A stretch of DNA of 24,623 nt, taken from positions 1 to 24,623 of IMG/VR virus record IMGVR_UViG_3300017727_000153; one strand, written 5' to 3'. The DNA is from a virus. A model generated the notes under the pieces. That model was not told the DNA's origin. It ran no database searches and was given only the letters and a program-made list of their open reading frames with translations. The position numbers were made by a program, and so were the translations under genes. Shown one piece after another: positions 9,839 through 19,700 of the stretch. Positions within the stretch are counted from its first letter, which is position 1. The number at the start of each line of letters is the position of its first letter.

Positions 9839-10699
9839 ATGGCAGAAGAATTAATACCACTAAACGCATTTAAATCCGTACTTACCACTTTGACAGGTGA
9901 TGATGATGTAGTATATTCAGCTCCAAAAGGAGTTTCTACTATTTTATTATCTGCTCAAATAACGAATACTGGAACTACAGATGAACCCGTTACTATTAGT
10001 ATAACAAGTAATAGGGATTTGCCAGTTCCACAAGTAGATTCAATAAGTAATTCGGGTAGTTTTTTAAGCGCATCCGCACTTATAGCTAAAAATCAAACAT
10101 TTTTAGAAAAAGAATCAGCGGCATACACAAATTTTCAAAACAATTTAACACAAATTCCATTTAGTTTTACATCTTCTTTCTTTGAAGGATATGTTAGAAC
10201 TGCTGTGGATGGTGTTGAGGCGGATTTAATCGAAGGAGGAACACTTCAGAGTAAAAAAGCAGCTCTTTCTTATTATAATAAGAACGGAGAAATCTTAATA
10301 CCTAATGATTATTATACAGCATCTTATCAATCGATAGATTACGCTAATTTATTAGTACAACAAATACTTATTAATGAATCTGTAACGGGTTCAATTGATA
10401 TACCTAGATTATATCAAGATAGTGTTACACAATCTTTTGATAATACATTAATAGCAGAATCAGGTTCAATCAGTGCTTCAGTTAATTTGTTTGATGCAAT
10501 ATCTGATACCATATCAAATCCAACGAGAGTTGAACAAGAACCCGTTGATTTAATTACAAATGTAACGATACCTGCTGGAGATTCATTATCACCGATTGTG
10601 GCGGGTAAATTAGTATTAGAACAACAATTTTCACTAATTGTATCAGGTTCTACCGATTTAACGGTAATTCTATCGATACTTGAAAGTGCAAACGAATAA
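9839..10699 (+). CDS. Small beta virion protein with inserted helical-repeat-like domain
   Basis: 286 residues. The N-terminal part (about 1-52: MAEELIPLNAFKSVLTTL, then VVYSAPKGVSTILLSAQITNTG and VTISITSN) and the C-terminal part (about 232-286: LITNVTIPAGDSLSPIVAGKLVLE, then STDLTVILSILESANE) together match the fold pattern of the 110-residue gene at 23271. The middle (about 60-190: LIAKNQTFLEKESAAYTNF, EGYVRTAVDGVEADLIEGG, KAALSYY, SIDYANLLVQQIL) resembles one helical GGN repeat of the upstream giant protein but lacks its Cys and GGN. Proteins with this N- and C-terminus are familiar to me from T4-like cyanophage structural clusters, usually annotated only as virion structural. It begins 42 bases after the giant gene, so co-transcription is likely. 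Molecular role unknown. Confidence 0.85.
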   Translation: MAEELIPLNAFKSVLTTLTGDDDVVYSAPKGVSTILLSAQITNTGTTDEPVTISITSNRDLPVPQVDSISNSGSFLSASALIAKNQTFLEKESAAYTNFQNNLTQIPFSFTSSFFEGYVRTAVDGVEADLIEGGTLQSKKAALSYYNKNGEILIPNDYYTASYQSIDYANLLVQQILINESVTGSIDIPRLYQDSVTQSFDNTLIAESGSISASVNLFDAISDTISNPTRVEQEPVDLITNVTIPAGDSLSPIVAGKLVLEQQFSLIVSGSTDLTVILSILESANE

Positions 10700-10722
10700 T
10701 TATATATTAAGAACACAAATAA

Positions 10723-13700
10723 ATGAGCCAATTATTAAGCGGAAAGGTTAAAGTAATAAGGCCCTCCGATGTATCGGAGAATAGATATGAATATCTAAGG
10801 CTGAATGAGGCTGAACCAAACTTAGGTGTACCTGAGAGTGGTTCACTTTCTTCTGGTTCTATTGCTCTTGTTGCTTCTGATGCTGATGGTAATCGTTTAT
10901 TTGTTACAACACTTCAATTAGAGCAAGTTACTGGTTCATTTAGTGGTTCATTTAGTGGAGATGGTTCTGAATTAAATAACCTTCCAGAAGCAGTAAGATT
11001 ATTATCAGGTTCTGCATCAGCATCAATTTCACCAAATACTGGATTCTTAGTAAATGTATCATCATCATTTGATGGTGATGTAGATGTAGATGGTGATGTA
11101 AGAGTTACTGGTGATTTAATTGTTGATAATCGTATTGTAGCTAGAGAATTAATTGTAGAAATTATTTCCTCTTCAGTTATTTTTTCATCTGGTTCAAATA
11201 TCTTTGGTGATGAACTTACTGATAAGCAAGAATTTACAGGTTCAGTTGGAATTACTGGTTCATTAGAAATAAATGGTGATACAAATGTTACTGGAGGATT
11301 TAGTGTAGAAGGAACATCATCTTTATCAGATACTATAATAGTAGGAATAACTGAATTAAGTGGTTCTACATTCGCAAGTGGAACTATTGAATTAAATAGT
11401 GGTTCATTCTTTAGTGGTAGTGGTGAGGGATTATTTAACATTCCAAAATCAGCACTAGCACCTGATGCATTAGTTACTCCAATCATAGCAACTGGTTCAG
11501 TAAGTGCATCTGTTGATGATTCTGGATTCTTTAGAGTATTTGGTAGTAGTTCAGTAACAACTGAATTAAGTGGTTCACTTTTAGTTAGTGGAAATATAGA
11601 ATTAAATAGTGGTTCTTCATTTAGTGGTAGTGGTGAAAATCTTTTTAACATTCCAAGAACTGCACTTACCGATGATGCATTTGATTCATCAAGAATCGTA
11701 ACAGGTTCAGTAACCGCATCTTTAGACCCATCTGGAGTTTTTAAGGTAGAATCAACTGGTTCAGTAAAATCTGAATTTAGTGGTTCAATATTTGTAAGTG
11801 GAGCAGTTCAACTTAATAGTGGTAGTATATTTAGTGGTAGTGGTGCTAATCTTTTCGATATTCCTCGTTCAGCACTTACCGAAGATGCATTAGAAACGAA
11901 TTTAATTATTAGTGGTTCAGTAACTGCTTCCGTATCACCTGATACTGGTTTTGTAGTAAACTCATTAGATAGTGGTTCAACATTTACAGGTTCAATATTT
12001 TTAAGTAGTGGTTCATTTATTTCTGGTAGTGGTGAAAAATTATTTAATGTACCATTAGCAGCACTTTCAGATGATGCTCAAGACGCTGTTGAAGCAGTTC
12101 TTGCTTTTGAAGCTGGTTTATTAGCAACTGGTAGTGTAACTGCATCGGTTTCTGATGCTGATGGATTTGTTGTAAAATCCGAAGCTAGTGGTTCAACATT
12201 TAGTGGTAGTTTAAGATTAAGTAGTGGTAGTATATTTAGTGGTAGTGGTGCAGAGTTATTTGATATACCAAAATCAGCACTTACTGAAGATGCACTTATT
12301 ACAAATAATATTAGAAGTGGTTCAGTAACCGCATCAGTTTCTCCAAACTTTGGATTAGTTGTAGAATCAGAATTAAGTGGTTCTACTTTTACAGGTTCTG
12401 TATTTTTAAGTAGTGGTTCATTCTTTAGTGGTAGTGGTGAACAATTATTCAATATACCAAGAACTGCATTAACGGATGATGCACTTATTTCGAACTTAAT
12501 ATCTACTGGTTCAGTAACCGCATCGGTTTCAACTGATGGTTTCTTTAGAGTACAATCAACGGCTTCAGTAACAACTGAATTAAGTGGTTCGGTATTTGTT
12601 AGTGGTGCAGTTCAATTAAATAGTGGTTCAAAATATAGTGGTAGTGGTGAAGATTTATTTGATATACCATTCTCAGCACTTTCTAATGATGCACAAGAAT
12701 CAATTGAAGCGTTAGTATCGAGAGAAGCAGTTTTTATTGGAACTGGTAGTGTAACTGCTTCAACTGATGATAATGTATTTAGAGTAACCTCAATAGATAG
12801 TGGTTCTATATTTAGTGGTAGTGTTCAATTAAGTAGTGGTAGTGTATTTAGTGGTAGTGGTGCGGAATTATTTGATATACCAAAATCTGCGTTAGTTGAA
12901 GATGCACTAATTTCTAATTTAATCACAACTGGTTCAGTAACCGCATCGGTTTTACCCGATGGTACATTTAAAGTATTCGGAACAGGTTCAGTAAAATCTG
13001 AATTTAGTGGTAGTGTTTCTATAACAGAAACATTAGATGTTCCAAAAATTATAGCTGATGAAATTACTGGTTCATTTAGTGGTTCATTTAGTGGTGATGG
13101 TTCGGATTTAAATAATATCCCTCAATCAGCACTTTCTGAAGATGCTGTTAGAATTGCTAGTGGTTCAGCAACCGCATCTATTTCACCTAACTTAGGATTT
13201 GTAGTAAATACATCAGCTTCTATACAAGGTGATTTAACAATTGATAATGATTTAACTGTTGTTGGTAGAATTACAGCTAACGAAATATTTACTGATTTTA
13301 TTTCATCATCAATAATTTATTCTTCTGGTTCAAATATATTTGGTGATAATACTGGAAGTGATAAACAAACATTATTTGGTGATACTTCTATATTTGGTAA
13401 TTTAACATCAAGTAAATTTATAAGTTCCAGTGGATTTGTTGGGGATGGTAGTGGATTATTTAATATTCCACAATCAGCACTTTCAGAGGATGCACCATTA
13501 ATATCAAGTGGTTCAGTAACCGCATCAGTTTCTCCAAACTTTGGATTTGTAGTAAAATCTGTTGAAAGTGGTTCAATATTTAGTGGCTCTTTATTTGTAA
13601 GTGGAAATGTACAACTTGATGTTAGTTCATCATTTAGTGGTAGTGGTGCTAATTTATTTGATATTCCACAATCTGCACTTTCTGAAGATTCTCCAAGAAT

Positions 13701-16700
13701 ATCAAGTGGTTCAGCAACGGCATCTATTTCTCCAAACTTAGGGTTTGTTGTAAATACATCAGCATCTTTTGATGGTGATATTGATGTAAGTGGAACTGTA
13801 TCTGCATCTATTTTTAGTGGTAGTGGTGAATCTTTATTTAATATACCTCGTTCAGCAATTACAGATGAAGCATTTAGAATTGTAAGTGGTTCAGTAACTG
13901 CATCGGTTCATCCGACTAGAGGATTTGAAGTAAACTCAACTGGTAGATTTGAAGATGATGTAACTATTAGTGGTAGTGTATTTATTTCATCATCAAATCA
14001 AATAAAAGATAATTTAACAAAAATAGTTACTGTTGGTTCAACTGATGATGGTAACAAATATTTTATAGATGGACAAATACATCCAGATTTATATTTAGTA
14101 AGTGGTAGTACATATACATTTGACCAATCAGATACATCAAATGAAACTCACCCATTAAAATTTTCTACAACATTAAATGGTATTCATTCTTCTGGAACTG
14201 AATATACTTCAAGTGTAACTACTGGTAGTATTGATGCTGGAAGTGCAGGTTCTCAAGTTAGTATATTAATAACATCAGAAACACCAACTCAACTTTACTA
14301 CTATTGTTTGAATCATGGTGGTATGGCTGGGTCAGCTGTTATTAATGTTGTTAATGAATTCCCATACTTAGATTCACGAATTGAAGATAATCTAAGAATA
14401 GATGGAACATTAAATGTAACGGAATCAATTACTACTCCAAAGATTATAGCTGATGAATTTAGTGGTTCGTTTAGTGGTAGTGGTAGAGATTTATTTGATA
14501 TTCCATTATCGGCACTTTCCGAAGATGTAATTCAACGAAGTTTTATAGCTAGTGGTTCTTTTACCGCATCAATTGCACCTGATGAGGGATTTGTAGTAAA
14601 TACATCTTCATCTCTTCAAGGTGATGTTGATATATTAGGTGATACTACTATAACTGGTTCTTTAGTAGTTTCATCATCTATTTTATTAGAAAATATACCA
14701 ACAAGTCGTTCAGTAATAATATCAGAAAGTAGGTACTTTATAGATGGTGTTGGTAAAGCAACATTTAAAACTATTAAAGATAACCCTTATTATTTTGATT
14801 TATCAGATAGTTCTAATGCTGGATTTGATTTCAAAATTTCAGAAAATTTAGATGGTACAAATTCTGACAGTGGTTCTCAATACTTTATTAATGTAGTTAG
14901 TAGTAGTGTAAATCCTGGTGCTAATGGAGCTTTCTTAACGATTACCCCATCAGCTAGTGCACCATCACAATTATATTATTACGCAGCACAATCAGAATCA
15001 TATGGTAATGTATTTAATGTATTAGGTACAACTCCAGAAGTAACAACTAACATTCTCAAAGGAGATGTAGATGTAACTGGTAGTTTTGATGTAAGTGAAA
15101 AAATAACAGCTAATAAAATAGAAGCTGATGAAATTAGTGGTTCATTCTCTGGTTCATTTGTAGGGGATGGTTCTCAATTAACAAATGTACAAGCTGATTT
15201 ATCACCTGTAATTGCTAGTGGTTCTGCTACGGCATCGGTTGAGAGTGGAGAATCGTTTGTAGTAACGGCAATAAGTGGTTCAGAATTTAAATCATCTTTA
15301 GATGTAAGTGGTAGTGTATCAATAGGATTCTTAACTGGAAGTAAAAATTTATCAGTAACTGGTTCGGTTGATATTGCTGAATCTGTAAGTGCATCATTCT
15401 TTGTTGGTGATGGTTCTCAATTAACAAATGTACAAGCAGCAGCTGCTCCTCTTATCTCAAGTGGTTCTGCTACGGCATCGGTTGCTAGTGGTGATACATT
15501 TGTAGTAACTGCACCAACTGGTGGAGCAGTATTCACTGGTTCAATTGTAACATCTGGTTCAATAACTGTTGGTGGTGGTGGAGTATTTACTGGTGATGGT
15601 AGTGGTTTAACAAATATTGATATTGCTAATTTATCACTAAACGTAACTCAGTTATCAAGTGGTTCAGCAACTGCATCTTTATCGGAAACTGAATTTAAAG
15701 TATTTAACGAAACCTCATCAATTGCAGTAGATTCATCATTTAGTGGTTCAGTTATTATTTCTGAATCTTTAGATGTTGGTGGTATTATTACTGGTGATGG
15801 TAGTGGGATTACAAACATTGATATTGCTAACTTAGCAATTGATTCATCAAAAATATTTACTGGTTCGGTAACTGCATCAGTTGACCCATTAGGTTTCTTT
15901 AGAGTTGAAAACTTAGATTCAAATATAAACTCAGGTTCAGTTAAAGTAGAAATTAGTGGTTCTCTACATGTTTCTCAATCAATAACAGCATCTTTATATA
16001 AAGGTGATGGTGGTGGATTATTTAATATTCCATTAGATGCACTTGAAGATTTAGAATTAGATAGAATTGTATCTGGTGCTGCTGAAGCAAGAGTAGACCC
16101 TACTGCTGGTTTAATCGTAAATAAACCAATTAGTGGTACATTATTTACTGGTGATGGTGGGGGATTATTTAATATTCCTGCAGAAGCATTAGAAGATTTA
16201 GAATTAAATCTTATCATAAGTGGTGGTATTAGTGCATCGGTTGATAATATAGAAGGGTTTAGGGTATTTTCTCCAACAAGTGGTTCTACTTTTATTGGTA
16301 ATATAGAAATACCATCTGGAAGTGGATTCTTTAGTGGTAGTGGTGAGGGATTATTTAATATTCCTGCTGATGCTATTGAAGGATTAGACCAAAGTAGAAT
16401 ACTTAGTGGTTCTGTAACCGCATCGGTTACTCCTGATGATGGATTCGTAGTTAGGTCAATAGATAGTGGTTCAACATTTTTCGGAGATGTAACCTTCCAA
16501 AACGATGTAAGTGCATCTAAGATAACTGTAACGGATGAAATATTCTCACCAAGAATTACATCATCATTCGTAGGTTCATACCAAGGTGAAAATGTTGGTA
16601 TAGATGTACCTGATGATTTAGATATTTTAGTATTTGATGCAGATGCAAACAAATTTAGACCTGTAACACAATTTGGTGATACTGCTGTATTCCCATTCTC

Positions 16701-19700
16701 AGATGTAACTCAGGTAACATTCCAACACAATTTCGCTATTGATTATCCAGTAGTTCAAATTTATGAAACTGGTTCAAATGGACAGATTATTCCACAAGCA
16801 ATAGAATCAATCGATAGTTCATCGGTTAGAGTAACATTTAGTGGATTGACAAGTGGACAAGCAGTAATTGGTACTGGTGGTAGATTAGCAGGATTTGTAC
16901 AAGGTAGTGATGTAGTAGGTTCAGTATTATCAGCATCATATGCTAGAAACGCTGATTTAGCTCAAACTGCATCAAACTTATTTGGATTCGATTCGGCATC
17001 TCTTGCTGAGATTGCTAATTTAGATAACTATATACAAAATGACCAAACGGCTTCAATGACTGTACTTTCAGCATCATATGCTGAAACTGCTTCATTCGCC
17101 GTAAACGCTGGTGATTTTAATACTGATAACTTTGTAAGAACTGACCAAACGGCATCGATGACTGTACTTTCAGCATCATACGCTCTTTCAGCATCTTATG
17201 CTATAAACGCTGTATCTGCTGAAGATTATGTAAGAAATGACCAAACGGCATCGATGACTGTACTTTCAGCATCTTATGCAGCAACTGCTTCATTCGCTTT
17301 AAATGCTGGTGATTTCTTAGGAGAAAATTTCTTACCAAATACTGGTACTGGTTCATTTGTTGGAAGATTTGAAGTAAGTGGTAGTTTAGTATCATCTGGT
17401 AGTACACAATTTGTAGGATTACAAACTGGTAGTTCAGATACAGTTTTAGTTATTGATGAATCAACTGGAAAAGTTTTCAAAAGAGATGTAACTGCTGTAA
17501 GTGGTACATCTGGTACTGGTGGTACATCGGGTTCTTCTGGTAGTAGTGGTACTACTGGAACGGCTGGTTCATCTGGTTCAAGTGGAACTTCTGGAACTGC
17601 TGGTACAAGTGGTAGTAGTGGAACTGCTGGAACAAGTGGTACTGCTGGTACTTCTGGTTCAAGTGGAACAGGTGGTAGTAGTGGGACAAGTGGTAGTAGT
17701 GGAACCGCTGGAACAAGTGGTAGTAGTGGAACTTCAGGTTCATCTGGTACTTCTGGTTCAAGTGGAAGTAGTGGTACTTCTGGTTCATCGGGTACTTCTG
17801 GAACAAGTGGAACGAGTGGTAGTAGTGGAACTTCAGGAACGTCTGGAACATCTGGTTCTTCCGGCTCAAGTGGTTCTTCTGGAAGTAGTGGTACATCTGG
17901 TACTGCTGGTACATCAGGTTCAACTGGTACATCTGGAACATCAGGTTCGTCTGGAACGAGTGGTACATCTGGTACTGCTGGTAGAGAAGGTGGAGCTTTG
18001 TTCATTGTTAGAACACCAGGTGGAAACAATTATACAATAGATGGATATAGTGGAAACCAACCATCATTAACTCTTGTAAGGGGTGAATTATATTACTTTG
18101 ATGTTTCAAATGTAAGTTCATCACATCCATTTGCATTAAGATTAGAATCTGGTGATAATACAACTGTGCCTGGTACAACAAATAATGATGCAGGAGCTGG
18201 AGTTCATAGTACTTCTACTTTAATAGAATATAGAGTTCCTGAAAATGCTCCTAATAACATATATTACCAATGTAGTGTTCATGGTTCAATGCTTGGAACA
18301 ATAAACATTGTTGATAAATACGGAACATCAGGTACATCTGGTTCAAGTGGAACTTCAGGCTCATCTGGTACGGGAGGTTCTTCTGGAACATCGGGTTCAT
18401 CTGGTTCAAGTGGTATAAGTGGAAGTAGTGGAACTTCGGGTACATCTGGTTCAAGCGGAAGTAGTGGTAGTGGAGGTACATCCGGTTCATCGGGTTCATC
18501 TGGTTCAAGCGGAAGTAGTGGTACAAGCGGAACAAGTGGAAGTTCTGGTACAAGTGGTACAAGCGGAAGTTCTGGTTCAAGTGGTTCTTCTGGAAGTAGT
18601 GGAACAAGCGGAAGTAGTGGAAGTAGTGGTACGAGTGGACAAGAAGGTTCTTCAGGTTCAGCTGGTACTTCTGGTTCATCGGGTACTTCTGGTTCTTCTG
18701 GTTCGACAGGTACTAATGGTACATCAGGTACTTCTGGAACAAGTGGAACAAGTGGAGCAGAAGGTTCATCAGGTTCGGCTGGTACATCTGGAACTTCAGG
18801 TACAAACGGAACATCAGGTTCATCTGGAACAAGTGGAAGTAGTGGTACAAGTGGTACTTCTGGAACAAGCGGAACAACTGGAACTTCTGGAACAAGTGGA
18901 ACGTCTGGTAGTGGAGGTTCAGCAGGTACATCGGGTACATCTGGAACTTCTGGAACAACTGGTTCTGAAGGAACTTCTGGTACATCTGGAACGAGTGGTA
19001 GTAGTGGAACAAGTGGTTCTGATGGAACGAGTGGTAGTAGTGGAACTTCTGGTACATCTGGAACGAGTGGTAGTAGTGGGACAAGTGGTTCAGCAGGTAC
19101 ATCGGGTACATCTGGTTCTAATGGAACAAGTGGTTCAGCTGGTACTTCTGGTACAACTGGTACATCAGGTACATCAGCTGAGGGAAGTAGTGGAACGGCT
19201 GGTACTTCTGGAACAAGCGGAACAACTGGAACTTCAGGTTCAGCAGGAACAAGTGGTACATCTGCTGAAGGAAGTAGTGGTACATCAGGTACATCTGGAA
19301 CAAGTGGAAGTAGTGGTACAAGCGGAACAAGTGGAACATCAGGTTCTTCTGGTACATCCGCAGAGGGAAGTAGTGGAACAAGTGGAACTTCTGGAACAAC
19401 TGGAACAAGCGGAACAACTGGAACAAGTGGTAGTTCTGGTACATCAGCTGAAGGGAGTAGTGGAACATCAGGTACATCAGGTACAAATGGTACTAGCGGA
19501 AGTAGTGGGACAAGTGGTTCGGCAGGTTCGTCTGGTACAAGTGGAACTTCAGGTTCTTCTGGTGTAGATGGAACATTCTTCGGTTCATCTGGTTCAAGTG
19601 GAACCGCAGGTTCATCGGGTACTTCTGGATTAGGAAGTGATGGTACATCTGGAACAACTGGATTAGATGGAACGTTCTTTGGAAGTAGTGGTACTTCTGG

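Larger units (their letters stand above)
10957..16485 (+). repeat. About 21 GDGS/NIP fibre repeats
   Basis: By eye, 21 copies of the pattern G(D/S)GxxLxNIPxSALxxDA...SGSVTASVxPxxGFxVxS. Many are followed by SGSxFSGSxxLxSGSxFSGSG. Two (at about 12050 and 12660) carry an extra helix-like stretch (DAQDAVEAVLAFEAG, DAQESIEALVSREAV). The repeat run is broken by two cupredoxin-like insertions at 14050-14358 and 14731-15036. Likely trimeric beta fibre segments (inference). Confidence 0.85.

Noticed and set aside
10914-11651. Minus-strand open frame of 245 codons opposite the NIP repeats, and similar frames at 12078-12452 and 15975-16652
   Set aside because: All mirror the repeated coding sequence of the fibre, have no recognisable domains and no independent start signals.
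18419-19567. Plus-strand open frame of 382 codons in another frame within the shaft, rich in Val, Leu and Gln
   Set aside because: Low-complexity shadow of the Gly-X-Y repeat; the overlapping fibre frame is continuous and has recognised domains on both sides.
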